From NCBI RefSeq assembly GCF_004138135.1, contig NZ_RYFD01000002.1, positions 1 through 64,000 of the forward strand: a stretch of DNA of 64,000 bases. Reading direction: 5' to 3'. Of this stretch, positions 8,333-17,719 are shown piece by piece. The translations under genes and the position numbers were made by a program. The notes beneath the pieces are model-generated. The model was given only the letters and a program-made list of their open reading frames with translations. It did not search any database and was not told the DNA's origin. This DNA comes from Candidatus Oscillochloris fontis (GTDB lineage Bacteria; Chloroflexota; Chloroflexia; Chloroflexales; Chloroflexaceae). How positions within the stretch are numbered: position 1 is the first letter of the stretch; the number at the start of each line of letters is the position of its first letter.

Positions 8333-10258
8333 CTACTCCTGCGTCACACCAACCACCCAGGTGATGAAGTTCTCGGTGGCATCACCCGTCCGTTCGGCAA
8401 GGGTGTGGCCCTGCCCCCAGACGGTGGTAAAGTCAACGTCTTCAACGCCGGTATAGTCCTTCAGTGCGAGTGCGAGATTCATCTCCACGGTGGTAGCCGT
8501 ATCGCCCTGCTTGATACCGGTGCGGATGCGCCAGTGCGGTGCAATCGTCGCGGTCTGGTAGCCATCGTAGGCGGGCAACAGATAGTACATCGGGTTGTAG
8601 GCATTCATACGGTACGCGATGCTGTTGCCAAGCTTGTCGAGCGCCTGTATATCCGTTGCATACGCATCCACATAGGCGGCGTCCCAGTCAGCATAGGTGG
8701 CATACCGCGCCTGATTGCTCGCAAGGAGTTGCGCCAGCACCGAGTCGAAGTGTAGCGCGTCGCTCGTGTCGTTGCCGAAGACATCATTCTCGGCCTGGCT
8801 GCGATCAAGGCTATCGAATGCACCCACACTCTTCGAGGGGTTCTTCTGGCTCATCACAAAGCCCGCAAGGCTGGTGATCTGCGCCGTATTGGTCGTGGCA
8901 TCATAAACAACCCACTCGCCATCCTTGTTCAGTGCGTCAATATATTCCTGCACCGTCTGATAGGTTGTGGAACTCGCCTCCGATGCGCCTCCCGGCATCA
9001 TGCCCGCAGGTGGGGTACCCTGCGGCATCTCGCCCGCAGGTGGCCCGCCCTGCCCCGCTCCACCACCAAACCCACCGTCGGGGCGGAACCCACCCGCTGT
9101 TGCGGTATACGGAAAGGTCGTATCGGCCAGGAAATTGTTCAGCGACTCTTCGACTGTCGCGAGCAGATAGTCGTAGTAACTGCCTGCGGTATAGATGCCG
9201 CTATCGGTCGGCTCAAGCGTCAGGACATTGCCTTGCTCGTCTTTGATCCCCAGTGTATTGATATAGTCTGCATAGGCCGCTGCCAGATCTTTTGAGAGCG
9301 CCGAAGTCCATGTGCTCTCAGCGCGGGTTTCAGTCGCGGCATACTGGCCCATATTCCACTCATACGCCTCGTTGGCATAATCCAGGCTCGTGATTGGGCA
9401 CCACGCCATAACGCCCGCAACCGCATCACTCATGGGTTGCCCCTCGGTGTCGTACATGGCTGCGCCTATCGACTCAAGATAGGGAAGATACAGCTCGCTA
9501 TCCCCAGTTGTCCCAATCAGGGTACTCTGGGCACCACCACCACTCATACCAAAGACGAAGATGCTATCGGTATTCCCCGGCAACGCCGCCTGGTTATAGC
9601 GCAGGAAGCGAATCGCGGCCTTGAAATCGGTGACGCCCCAAGGCGCACCACCGCTATAGGTCAGTTGACCACTGGCATCATAGCCGTTTGCTCGCCCGCG
9701 TGCCCCGGCATAGACGTAGATAAAACCAGCATTCAGGTAGCTAGAGAGACCAGCATAACTATACTCGGTTGGTGCCTTCTGGGCCGCATAGCCAGCCGTA
9801 TTGATCGGCAGCACAATCGGTGCCGTCTGGGCGGTAAAGCCATTGATACTGCCCTGTGCATTCAGTTCGGCGGTGTAGGTACCATCAGCATTCGCCGTCG
9901 CTGTCATATAGACACCGGGAACATAGATGCCCAGAGTCTCATAATCGAGAGTCTCTGGAGTCGCCGCATACTGCACCCCAATCTGCCAATAGACATCGTT
10001 GTCGGCATCGTAATGCCAGGCCGTATTATTGAAGGTGAGGGCGGCGGCAGAGGAATCCGGGGTTGTAGTGCTGGTTGGCGCAGCCGTTACAGGTGATGGT
10101 TCGGTCGTTGGGCTAACGGGAACATCAGGCGTCGCCACGGCTTGGATCGCCGTCGGCACGGGCTGAGACGTGGCAGGAGCGCCACTACAAGCACTCAGAC
10201 TCAGGAGAACCAACATGGCCAGGAACAGAACCGGGGACGCAGTCACAATACGCTTCAC
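8333..10258 (-). CDS. secreted lipoprotein alpha/beta hydrolase, subtype B tannase-like
   Basis: A 641-residue predicted lipoprotein. It has a signal peptide with lipobox LSAC (C24), then a Thr/Pro-rich linker to about residue 72. The hydrolase core includes YVYAGARGR, GGAPWGVTDFKAAIRFLR and the nucleophile elbow FGMSGGGAQS (S239); late Asp (KQGDT) and His (GQGHT) residues could complete the triad. The layout resembles subtype B tannases and feruloyl esterases, so the likely role is cleavage of aromatic or plant-type esters outside the membrane. A Gly/Pro/Met-rich insert lies at about residues 390-426. The start is GTG at 10258 with GGAGG 7 bases upstream. It stands alone on the minus strand, 112 bp downstream of the response-regulator gene. 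Confidence 0.75.
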   Translation of the reverse strand: MKRIVTASPVLFLAMLVLLSLSACSGAPATSQPVPTAIQAVATPDVPVSPTTEPSPVTAAPTSTTTPDSSAAALTFNNTAWHYDADNDVYWQIGVQYAATPETLDYETLGIYVPGVYMTATANADGTYTAELNAQGSINGFTAQTAPIVLPINTAGYAAQKAPTEYSYAGLSSYLNAGFIYVYAGARGRANGYDASGQLTYSGGAPWGVTDFKAAIRFLRYNQAALPGNTDSIFVFGMSGGGAQSTLIGTTGDSELYLPYLESIGAAMYDTEGQPMSDAVAGVMAWCPITSLDYANEAYEWNMGQYAATETRAESTWTSALSKDLAAAYADYINTLGIKDEQGNVLTLEPTDSGIYTAGSYYDYLLATVEESLNNFLADTTFPYTATAGGFRPDGGFGGGAGQGGPPAGEMPQGTPPAGMMPGGASEASSTTYQTVQEYIDALNKDGEWVVYDATTNTAQITSLAGFVMSQKNPSKSVGAFDSLDRSQAENDVFGNDTSDALHFDSVLAQLLASNQARYATYADWDAAYVDAYATDIQALDKLGNSIAYRMNAYNPMYYLLPAYDGYQTATIAPHWRIRTGIKQGDTATTVEMNLALALKDYTGVEDVDFTTVWGQGHTLAERTGDATENFITWVVGVTQE

Positions 10259-10370
10259 AAGCGTGCCTCCTTAGGCAGTATGCGCGAACGATTCGCGGCG
10301 ATAAACACAGGGGAAGCGTAACTGGTGCAGGTTCAGATGGTGTGTAGTTTTATGCATGATTTGTGTATAC

Positions 10371-10994
10371 TCAACTGATCAGCCCACGTTGCAAGGCTAC
10401 AGCCACTGCCTCGGTGCGACTCTGGACATCAAGTTTGGCAAAAATATTACTGACATGGGTTTTGATCGTATTTTCCGACAGACCCAGTTGCAGGGCAATC
10501 TGTTTATTGCTCGCTCCGGCGACTAACAGACGTAGCACTTCCGTCTCACGGGTGGAAAGAGCATCGCTCTCCTCGCCATGGTGCATGCGCTGGAGCACTC
10601 GTGCTGCAATACCGGGTTCAAGCGCCGCGCCACCACGGGCAATCGAGCGAACAGCCTGGGCCAGATCTTCTGGTATCGCATCTTTGAGCAGATACCCCTG
10701 TGCGCCTGCTGCCAGTGCCGGTGCTAAGTATTCGTCGGTGTCGTAAGTGGTGAGTACCAGAAACCGCACGTTGGGAAGTTTCGGGCGGATCTGGCGCATC
10801 ACCTCGATCCCGCTCAATACGGGCATGCGTAAATCAAGCAGCACGACATCGGGCCGGATCTGATCGATCAATGCAACCGCCTCGCCGCCATCGCCTGCTT
10901 CACCCACAACTTCGATATCGGTTTCCCAGCGCAACATAGCACTCAATCCATGGCGCACCACTGGGTGGTCATCAACAACCAACACCCGAATCAT
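10371..10994 (-). CDS. NarL/FixJ-type response regulator
   Basis: A 207-residue regulator. An N-terminal receiver domain has the acidic pair DD (8-9), phospho-acceptor D54 in VVLLDLRMP and a later conserved Lys. A C-terminal LuxR-type helix-turn-helix (about 140-205) has the typical LSTRETEVLRLLVAGASN and ENTIKTHVSNIFAKL sequences. It overlaps the upstream kinase gene by ATGA, so the two form a coupled two-component pair. Family knowledge says phosphorylation drives dimer binding to DNA; target genes are unknown. The adjacent tannase-like gene downstream and the divergent MacAB operon upstream are candidates by position only. Confidence 0.95.
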   Translation of the reverse strand: MIRVLVVDDHPVVRHGLSAMLRWETDIEVVGEAGDGGEAVALIDQIRPDVVLLDLRMPVLSGIEVMRQIRPKLPNVRFLVLTTYDTDEYLAPALAAGAQGYLLKDAIPEDLAQAVRSIARGGAALEPGIAARVLQRMHHGEESDALSTRETEVLRLLVAGASNKQIALQLGLSENTIKTHVSNIFAKLDVQSRTEAVAVALQRGLIS

Positions 10995-12373
10995 GTCTGT
11001 TCCTTCGTCTCGTGTGCCGCGTGCAATGGGACACGAACCTCGATCTGGGCACCGCGATCATTCCACAGCCGCAGTCGTCCTCCCAGTGCCGCGATCCGTT
11101 CGCGCATCCCAGTAATCCCGAACCCACCCCAAGGGCTGCCAGTAGGCGCTGGAGTAGCCACCAACATGGTCGGTGGCCAGCCGATCCCATCGTCACTAAC
11201 ATGCAGGGTAATGCTCTCTTCCTCGTAGATCAGGCGTATTGTCGCCTGCGTCGCCTGCGCGTGCTTGCGCACATTCGCCAATGCCTCCTGGGCGATCCGC
11301 AGCACCTCGGCCTCGATCCGTATCGGTACGGGGCGTGCCGACCCATGCTCACTGAAGATCACGATCAATGCCTGATTGACCGGTTTAGCCGAGAGGCTGC
11401 GCAATGCGTCGGACAGAATCCCCTGGTCATCGGCTGGGCGGCGCAGATTCCAGACCGAACGGCGGGCCTCGTCGAGTGTCTCGCGGGCAGTGCGATAGGC
11501 GAGATCCAAGTTGGTCTCAATCGCCGCAATCTTCGGATTGTCGCTGTCAAGCATCAAAGCCGTCGCCGCCCGCCGCGCCGCGCCCAGTTGTACCGTTACC
11601 CCCGTGAGTCCCTGGGCCAACGTATCGTGAATCTCGCGCGCTAAACGTGTCCGTTCTTCCAGCGCGGCGGTCTCCTGAGCCTGCTTCAATAACGCATCGG
11701 TCTGCTGGGCAACCCGCGCTTCGAGTTGGGTACTCAGTTCGGCCAGTTGGGCGGCACGAGCACGACTCTGGCTGAGCGCCTGTTGCAGCCCACCAGCCAG
11801 TAATGCAGTCAGAATCGCAATCGTCCAGAAGAGAATAACCCAGAAGCCGAGCGATATGAGGGGCGTATGGGCCACCAGATCGGGCAGCCGCTGTGGGAGG
11901 AGATGCCAGTTATTGACTTCGAGGATCGTCGCCGCAATGACCATGACCGTTGCCAGAAAGGCCAGGATCACGCTGGCGATGCGATCAAGAAGGAGGCCCG
12001 CAGCACAGATCGGGATCATCATCAGCGCCGGGAGGTAGGTCGTCACACCCTGCTGGAATGCGGCAAATGTTGTCAGGAAGGTCCAAAGCCCGATCAACAG
12101 CAGAGCCGAGAGCGTCGGGCGTTGCAGGCGCACCAGCACAATCGTAGCAGCACTAAAGATCAGCAGGATCAGCACCAATGCAAAGAAACTCAGCCCACCC
12201 TGATGAATCGCTTGGGGTAACTGGTCGGCGAGGAGGAGCCGGGCGAAGAAGCCGGTGATAAGTGCCGACAGAAATGGAAAGAGTAGCAGGGGTAGGGTAT
12301 GTAACACCAAGCGGCTGCGGCGGTATGTCTCCTCCTCAATCAGCGGGTTGTGCGAGTCGGATGGTGATTCCAT
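10991..12373 (-). CDS. NarL-family sensor histidine kinase (HisKA_3, LiaS/DegS-like)
   Basis: A 460-residue membrane kinase. The N-terminal half holds about six hydrophobic helices (about 20-200). A HisKA_3 dimerisation domain follows, with the phospho-His in REIHDTLAQG (about residue 248), then an HATPase_c domain (about 345-455) with VSDDGIGW and GFGITGMRER. It pairs with the overlapping response regulator. An open frame runs upstream to 12607, but that part is translated from a repeat element. The ATG at 12373 is preferred because TGGTACAAT, an extended -10 box, ends exactly 7 bases before it, implying a leaderless message; there is no Shine-Dalgarno sequence. Confidence 0.92.
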   Translation of the reverse strand: MESPSDSHNPLIEEETYRRSRLVLHTLPLLLFPFLSALITGFFARLLLADQLPQAIHQGGLSFFALVLILLIFSAATIVLVRLQRPTLSALLLIGLWTFLTTFAAFQQGVTTYLPALMMIPICAAGLLLDRIASVILAFLATVMVIAATILEVNNWHLLPQRLPDLVAHTPLISLGFWVILFWTIAILTALLAGGLQQALSQSRARAAQLAELSTQLEARVAQQTDALLKQAQETAALEERTRLAREIHDTLAQGLTGVTVQLGAARRAATALMLDSDNPKIAAIETNLDLAYRTARETLDEARRSVWNLRRPADDQGILSDALRSLSAKPVNQALIVIFSEHGSARPVPIRIEAEVLRIAQEALANVRKHAQATQATIRLIYEEESITLHVSDDGIGWPPTMLVATPAPTGSPWGGFGITGMRERIAALGGRLRLWNDRGAQIEVRVPLHAAHETKEQT

Positions 12374-12380
12374 GGCTTGA

Positions 12381-12389
12381 ATTGTACCA
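12381..12389 (-). promoter_or_regulatory. extended -10 promoter, probably leaderless, for the histidine kinase
   Basis: On the minus strand TGGTACAAT ends 7 bases before the ATG at 12373. Transcription normally starts 6-7 bases after the -10 box, so the message would begin at or next to the start codon. The same TGGTACAAT and 7-base spacing occurs before the recombinase gene at 16568. Confidence 0.55.
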
Positions 12390-12410
12390 CTGCGCTCCCT
12401 CTGGGTGATC

Positions 12411-12563
12411 CAGGGCATGGGCAAAGTCCTTGGGGCTGCGCCCCAAACCCCAATTTTTGTTGTTTTTTGGCGGCTACGCCGCCAAAAAACAACAAAAAAA
12501 GATTTTCGGGGGCGGCGAAGCCGCCCCCGAACCTCCACCGGAGGTGACTTTGCCCATGCCCTG
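12411..12563. mobile_element. family-1 MITE-like multi-hairpin element, copy B (153 bp)
   Basis: Terminal inverted repeats CAGGGCATGGGCAAAGT are identical to copy A. The flanks are CTGGGTGATC (12401-12410) and CTGGGTGAGC (12564-12573), a 9/10 match read as a slightly decayed 10-bp target duplication. The central stem is a perfect 21 bp (12454-12474 with 12478-12498, loop TAC) but differs in sequence from that of copy A. It lies in the 313-bp gap between the divergent kinase and MacA-like genes. Two short ATCACCCACATGGGTGA-type direct repeats follow at 12580-12608. Confidence 0.86.
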
Positions 12564-12686
12564 CTGGGTGAGCAAGAGATCACCCACATGGGTGAGCAAA
12601 AGATCACCTGCTCGCATGGTGCTCTGCGCGCCGCTTCACGCTAGTCTAGGGATAGCGAACCTTGATATGCCATACGGAGCAAGCTG

Positions 12687-14444
12687 ATGAGTGCAACCAC
12701 GTTACCACGCCGCCAGCGCCGCGAGCATTCGCGTTGGATGGGAATCGGTATCGGTATCATTATCGTTGCGATGCTGGCGGCGGTAGCCTTTAACCTCGTG
12801 CGCACCGCCGAGCAACCCGCCCTTCATAACACCACTCCCGCCACCAGCGGCGCTCTCGTGGCCACGGTGAGTGGCAGCGGTGCCGTCGTGGCCGCGCAGT
12901 CGCTTGATGTCACCTTCCAGACCAGCGGCACCGTCACGAAGGTCTTCGTCAGCGAGGGCGATCTGGTGGTGGCGGGCCAAGTGCTGGCGCAACTCGATAC
13001 CCGCGAACTGGAATTGAATGTGGCGCAGGCGCAGGCGACGCTAGAGACGGCGCGCGTCCAGCTTGATCAGGCCCGTGACGGCAATGCGACTCAATCCGAT
13101 ATTGTGGCTGCCGAAGCTGCGCTGGCCAACGCCCAAGCCCAACTTGCCCGCAGCGTCAACAACAATGTGACCACAGAAGATATTGCTCAAGCCAAGGCCG
13201 CCCTCGTCTCGGCCCAGTCTCAACTCGACGAGTTACTGGCCGGAGCCGAGCATACTGAAGTCGTCTCCGCTCAAGCTAAGGTGGAACAGGCCCAGGCCAG
13301 CCTCGACGCCCAACGCACCAGCCTCTCGGTCGCCAAGACGCGCGCCGAGTCACAGATGACCCAAGCCGCCAACGATGTGCGGAATGCCCAAGACGAGTAC
13401 AGCCGGATCTACTGGAATAATCGTGAGATCGAAGATTCACCGCGTGATCTGACCCAAGCCGAGATTGACCAAGAAGCCGCCGCCTTGCGTAGCGTCAATA
13501 GCGCCGAAGAGTCACTGATGCAGGCCCAGATCGCCTACGAACAAGCGGTACAGAGCGAGATCAGTGGACTGGCCCAAGCCGAGGCCGATCTCGCCAGTGC
13601 CCAGGCCCAACTCGATGACCTGCTGGCTGGGGCGAGCGATTATGCGCTAACCCAGGCTCGCGCAGTGGTGGCCCAACGCCAAGCCGAACTGGATAAGCTC
13701 CTGGCTGGAGGTAGCGCAGCCGACATTGCTGCGGCCCAAGCTACCGCAGATCAGAAACAAGCCCAACTCGACCAGTTGACCGAGCCTGCCACACCGAACG
13801 ACCTACGCATTCGCGAAATGAGTGTGGCGCAGGCCGAACAATCACTGGCGCAGGCCGAACTTCAACTGAGCTATGCGACCCTCACTGCGCCCTTTGCCGG
13901 GGTGATCACCAGCGTCACTATCGTACCCGGCAGTGTTGTCGCTGGTAACGCGGCAGTCATTGGGCTGGTTGATCGCACCACTCTGCGTGTCGAATTGACC
14001 CTGAACGAGCATGACGTGGCCCAAGTCGAACTGGGCCAGCCAGTGACGCTGACCATCAACGCCCTAGCCGACTGGACGAGTCAGGGGAGCGTTACCTATA
14101 TCGCCCCGGCGGGTAAAGACAACTCAGGGGTCGTTACCTACGATGTCTATGTGGAATTACCCACAGTTGAAGAGCGAGTACGGGTAGGTATGAGCATTGA
14201 TGTCGAGATCGAAACAGCGCGAGTGGATCGAGCCGTCCTGGTACCCGCCACCGCCCTCCTGCCCAGTGGTGCGAACCAAGTCGTACAGGTTGTCGTGGCC
14301 AACGAAGTACGCGAAGTTATCGTGCAGACCGGCCTAAGTGACGGGCAGTATGTCGAAATTATCAGTGGCCTACAGCCCGGCGACGAGGTTGTGACGCTAC
14401 CGAGCCTTGAGACGAATATCCCGCGACTCCAGGCGTTACCGTAA
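12687..14444 (+). CDS. HlyD/MacA-family periplasmic adaptor (membrane fusion protein)
   Basis: A 585-residue protein with one N-terminal membrane helix (about 16-36), a biotinyl-lipoyl half-motif (GSGAVVAAQSLDVTF, about 57-71), a long alpha-hairpin, and beta-barrel and membrane-proximal domains at the C-terminus. The hairpin (about 110-390) is longer than in E. coli MacA and is built from AQAQLDxLLAGA-like heptad segments. It would couple an inner-membrane MacB-type ABC transporter to the cell exterior. The ATPase and permease genes follow after a 19-bp gap, so this is a three-gene operon. No TolC-like outer-membrane gene is present, which fits a monoderm envelope. A GGAG ribosome site precedes the ATG. 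Confidence 0.9.
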   Translation: MSATTLPRRQRREHSRWMGIGIGIIIVAMLAAVAFNLVRTAEQPALHNTTPATSGALVATVSGSGAVVAAQSLDVTFQTSGTVTKVFVSEGDLVVAGQVLAQLDTRELELNVAQAQATLETARVQLDQARDGNATQSDIVAAEAALANAQAQLARSVNNNVTTEDIAQAKAALVSAQSQLDELLAGAEHTEVVSAQAKVEQAQASLDAQRTSLSVAKTRAESQMTQAANDVRNAQDEYSRIYWNNREIEDSPRDLTQAEIDQEAAALRSVNSAEESLMQAQIAYEQAVQSEISGLAQAEADLASAQAQLDDLLAGASDYALTQARAVVAQRQAELDKLLAGGSAADIAAAQATADQKQAQLDQLTEPATPNDLRIREMSVAQAEQSLAQAELQLSYATLTAPFAGVITSVTIVPGSVVAGNAAVIGLVDRTTLRVELTLNEHDVAQVELGQPVTLTINALADWTSQGSVTYIAPAGKDNSGVVTYDVYVELPTVEERVRVGMSIDVEIETARVDRAVLVPATALLPSGANQVVQVVVANEVREVIVQTGLSDGQYVEIISGLQPGDEVVTLPSLETNIPRLQALP

Positions 14445-14463
14445 CTGAGCAGAAGGAACCCCC

Positions 14464-15174
14464 ATGACTGCCCCGATTATCACGCTTCAAGATCTACGCA
14501 AGACCTACCAGATGGGCGATGTTATCGTACACGCACTAGCCGGGGTCACTATCACCATTGAACAGGGCGAATTTGTCGCGATTATGGGGCCAAGTGGCAG
14601 CGGCAAGAGTACCCTCATGAATGTGATTGGCTGCCTCGACCGGCCTACCGCTGGGCGTTACGACCTCGATGGCGTCGCGGTAGCCGACCTTGCGGGTGAT
14701 GCGCTGGCACTCGTGCGAGCACAAAAGCTCGGCTTCGTCTTCCAGCAATACAACCTACTCGCCCGCCAAACCGCCCTGCGCAACGTCGAAATGCCGCTCA
14801 TCTACCGGGGGGTAGCAACCGAGGAGCGGCGGCAGCGCGCCGAAACCGCGTTACGCATTGTCGGGATGGGGGAACGCATGCAGCATCGCCCCAAAGAACT
14901 GAGTGGCGGCCAACAACAGCGGGTGGCAATTGCCCGCGCACTCGTCGGTAGCCCGGCAGTGCTCCTCGCCGACGAGCCAACCGGTGCATTAGATACACGC
15001 ACCGGTGCCGAGATCATGCAGATCCTCCAACAACTCAACCAGCGCCAGGGATTAACCATCGTCCTCGTCACACACGAGCCAGAGATAGCAGCACACACCC
15101 AGCGGATCATCACCTTACGTGACGGGCAATTACGCGAGGATCGGCGTAACGAGGCAAGGAGCGTCGCCGCATGA
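14464..15174 (+). CDS. MacB/LolD-type ABC transporter ATP-binding protein
   Basis: A 236-residue ATPase. Walker [10 protein letters not shown] (42-50), Q-loop FVFQQYNLL, signature [15 protein letters not shown], Walker [14 protein letters not shown] and switch His in LVTHEPE are all intact. It belongs to the group that works with FtsX-like MacB permeases to export peptides, antibiotics or lipoproteins. It overlaps the permease gene by ATGA, implying coupled translation. Here ATPase and permease are separate, whereas in E. coli MacB they are fused. The substrate is unknown. Confidence 0.95.
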   Translation: MTAPIITLQDLRKTYQMGDVIVHALAGVTITIEQGEFVAIMGPSGSGKSTLMNVIGCLDRPTAGRYDLDGVAVADLAGDALALVRAQKLGFVFQQYNLLARQTALRNVEMPLIYRGVATEERRQRAETALRIVGMGERMQHRPKELSGGQQQRVAIARALVGSPAVLLADEPTGALDTRTGAEIMQILQQLNQRQGLTIVLVTHEPEIAAHTQRIITLRDGQLREDRRNEARSVAA

Positions 15175-16511
15175 ACACCCATAGTGACCATATCCCCATC
15201 GCCCTACCAATGTCCGCAACCTCTGGCGAGAAGTTGAGCCTGCTACCACCACTGAGTCATGCACACCAAGCGACCGATCCATGGGAAGTCGTGCGGATCG
15301 CTCGCGATAGCCTACTGGCGAATAAACTGCGCTCGATCCTGACCATGCTAGGGGTGATCATCGGGGTTGCCTCCGTGATCGCACTGCTCGCCATTGGTCA
15401 TGGAGCAAGCGCAGCCATCACCGGCGAGATCGAAGCGATGGGCACCAACGTCGTTACTATCATCCCCGGATCACCGAACAACTCCGGCCCAGGCAGCCGG
15501 ATCGGCGCGGCCCAGACGCTCACCATTGGTGACGCCGAGGCGATTGCCGCACTGAACCTGCCACTCACCGCAGTCGCACCGAGCCTCAATACAACCACCC
15601 AGATCATTGCCCCCGCTGCCGATACATCAGCCACCGTCGTGGGCGTCACAACCGACTACGCAGAAGCCAACACCCTGAGCATAACCAGTGGCACCTTCTT
15701 CGATGCGCGCCAGATCGAAAGCCATGCCACAGTTGTCGTCCTCGGTTCGACACTCGCCGAGGAACTATTTGGCAACGGCAGCGCAGTTGGTGAAACCGTG
15801 CGCATCAAAGGCCAAAACCTGCGCGTCATCGGAGTGCTCGCCGAAGAAGGCGGCAGTCCCCTCGGATCGGTTGATGATCAAGCCCTCGTACCCATCGGCC
15901 TCGCCCAACAGCGCCTCTTCGGTGCGCAAACCCCCGACGGAAATGGCTATCGAGTCACCTCCATCGCCATCGTTGCCAAAGACATCGCCGACCTCACGGC
16001 CATCGAGACCCGCATCGCCATCATCCTACGGGATCGGCATCAACTTGCCACCGATGGTGCAGAGGACGACTTCAGCTTCATCAACCAATCCGAGGTTCTG
16101 GGCACCCTCTCGACCGTAACAACCCTATTGACCATGTTTTTAGCCTCGGTTGCCGGGATCTCGCTCCTCGTCGGCGGGATCGGGATTATGAACATCATGC
16201 TCGTAAGTGTCACCGAACGCACCCGCGAGATCGGATTACGTAAAGCTGTCGGTGCGCGTGAACGGGACATTATGCTCCAATTCGTCGCCGAAGCCTTAAT
16301 GCTCAGCCTCGTAGGCGGCCTGATCGGGCTCCTGATCGGGTCACTCATTGCGCTTGGCGTAACGCTCACTGGGCTACTTACCGCAACTATTCAACCCACC
16401 GCCGTCGCAATCGCCCTCACCTTCTCGCTCGCCGTAGGACTCTTCTTCGGAATCTACCCCGCCCGCCGAGCGGCTCAACTCGACCCCATCGAGGCACTGC
16501 GCCATGAGTAG
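15171..16511 (+). CDS. MacB/FtsX-family ABC transporter permease
   Basis: A 446-residue permease. A roughly 50-residue cytoplasmic N-terminus leads to TM1 ([20 protein letters not shown]), then the large extracellular MacB core domain (about 80-315), then three helices grouped at about 318-345, 375-400 and 408-430. The [13 protein letters not shown] segment after TM2 is a family signature, and the protein ends [17 protein letters not shown], the canonical MacB-like tail. It is translationally coupled to the ATPase. It would act as a mechanotransmission exporter with the adaptor upstream. Confidence 0.94.
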   Translation: MNTHSDHIPIALPMSATSGEKLSLLPPLSHAHQATDPWEVVRIARDSLLANKLRSILTMLGVIIGVASVIALLAIGHGASAAITGEIEAMGTNVVTIIPGSPNNSGPGSRIGAAQTLTIGDAEAIAALNLPLTAVAPSLNTTTQIIAPAADTSATVVGVTTDYAEANTLSITSGTFFDARQIESHATVVVLGSTLAEELFGNGSAVGETVRIKGQNLRVIGVLAEEGGSPLGSVDDQALVPIGLAQQRLFGAQTPDGNGYRVTSIAIVAKDIADLTAIETRIAIILRDRHQLATDGAEDDFSFINQSEVLGTLSTVTTLLTMFLASVAGISLLVGGIGIMNIMLVSVTERTREIGLRKAVGARERDIMLQFVAEALMLSLVGGLIGLLIGSLIALGVTLTGLLTATIQPTAVAIALTFSLAVGLFFGIYPARRAAQLDPIEALRHE

Positions 16512-16551
16512 GCTCTGACCTACTCGCTCACCACCACGTCATCGAAGAGAA

Positions 16552-16560
16552 TGGTACAAT
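16552..16560 (+). promoter_or_regulatory. extended -10 promoter, probably leaderless, for the tyrosine recombinase
   Basis: TGGTACAAT ends at 16560 and the ATG is at 16568, leaving 7 bases and no ribosome site. It is the same arrangement as at 12381-12389. Confidence 0.55.
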
Positions 16561-16567
16561 AGTTTCT

Positions 16568-17719
16568 ATGCTAGACCAAACGCTCAGCCCTGATGATACT
16601 CTCGACACTGCGGCCCAGTATTGGGTTACGCGGCTCAAGAGTGCTGGCCTCGATCCCGATGAAGACGAGGCCGATCTTGATGCCGACGAGTTGCGCATGC
16701 GTGACGAGCAGCGCCACTTAGCCCGCCGCACCATCGAGACCTATATGGTAGCGCTCAATCTCTTTTTGCGTTGGGCGGAGCGCCAAGGGCGCAGCCGCAT
16801 CGGGGATCTGCGGCTTGATGATCTGACCAGTTATGCGCGTAGTCTGCGCCGCCGCAACTATGATCTCTCCCAGCGTGCGCAACAGGCGCAAGCAGCCGGG
16901 GAACCCATCGAACGGCTCTCGGCACGCACTATTCATGGCTATGTGCGCCCACTGGTCGGCTTTCTGGCCCTGGCCGACTCAGCCGGTGCGCTCAACTTTC
17001 GCGTCGCCGCAATCCAGGACGAGATCAAGCGCGTGCTGCCGCGTCTCCCAGAGCCAGTGGCACCCACCCCGCCCGATCTGCGCCGCCTCGTCACCTACTA
17101 TGATCGCCCGCGTAGCGACGATGACGACCGCACCGAGCGCTTGCTGCTCATTCGGCTGCGCAATGCGGCGCTCTTGCATCTGCTCTTCTCCTCAGGCGCT
17201 CGCATCTCCGAATGTTTGGGTTTGGATGTGGGTGATGTGTGCCGGGATCGCAAGATCTTGCAGCAGGCCAGTATCTATGGCAAGGGGCGTAAAGAGGGGC
17301 GACTCTTCATCCGCCGGGCGGCTGAACGTGCGCTACTGCGCTACTTGGAGGCGCGCAAATGGCCCCCAGCCAACACCGCACTCTTCGAGTCGCTGGATCG
17401 CCGTACCGCTGGCAGCCGCCTGAGCCGCACCACCGGCTGGCGTGTCGTCCACGCCGCCGCCGAGGTGCTCGCCACGCAGTTGCGGCTAGAGGGCAAGGTG
17501 GATGAGGCCGATCTTCTGCTCACCACCTCCCCGCACACCTTCCGCCATTTTGTGGGCTACCACCTGCTCAACGAGGGCGTTGCCTTGGCCGAAGTCTCCC
17601 AGATCTTGCGCCACCATAGTGTCGAAGTCACCCGCAGTTACTATGCGGCCTACCGCGATGTGCAGTTGCAAGAAGTTCATGATCAGTTTAGTGCAGACCC
17701 TTTGGAGGAAGCGCAATGA
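16568..17719 (+). CDS. tyrosine recombinase / site-specific integrase (XerC/D-like)
   Basis: A 383-residue protein with an N-terminal SAM-like core-binding domain (about 50-150) and a C-terminal catalytic domain. Catalytic residues are visible: Arg in SSGARISECLGL (about 212), Lys in YGKGRKEGRL, HxxR in HTFRHFVGY (about 323), and a second His and the nucleophile Tyr in LRHHSVEVTRSYY (about 357). It is longer than housekeeping XerC/D (about 300), with extra N-terminal sequence and an acidic stretch at 30-45. No attachment site or cargo is apparent next to it, so it may be the host Xer or an orphan integrase. It overlaps the downstream peptidase gene by ATGA. Confidence 0.88.
   Translation: MLDQTLSPDDTLDTAAQYWVTRLKSAGLDPDEDEADLDADELRMRDEQRHLARRTIETYMVALNLFLRWAERQGRSRIGDLRLDDLTSYARSLRRRNYDLSQRAQQAQAAGEPIERLSARTIHGYVRPLVGFLALADSAGALNFRVAAIQDEIKRVLPRLPEPVAPTPPDLRRLVTYYDRPRSDDDDRTERLLLIRLRNAALLHLLFSSGARISECLGLDVGDVCRDRKILQQASIYGKGRKEGRLFIRRAAERALLRYLEARKWPPANTALFESLDRRTAGSRLSRTTGWRVVHAAAEVLATQLRLEGKVDEADLLLTTSPHTFRHFVGYHLLNEGVALAEVSQILRHHSVEVTRSYYAAYRDVQLQEVHDQFSADPLEEAQ

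Noticed and set aside
12374-12607. 78-residue N-terminal extension of the NarL-family kinase
   Set aside because: The extension is translated from the family-1 repeat and includes the promoter -10 box; the ATG at 12373 fits better.
16568-17719. Integrative element driven by the tyrosine recombinase
   Set aside because: No tRNA, flanking direct repeats, excisionase or cargo was seen; neighbours look like ordinary chromosomal genes.
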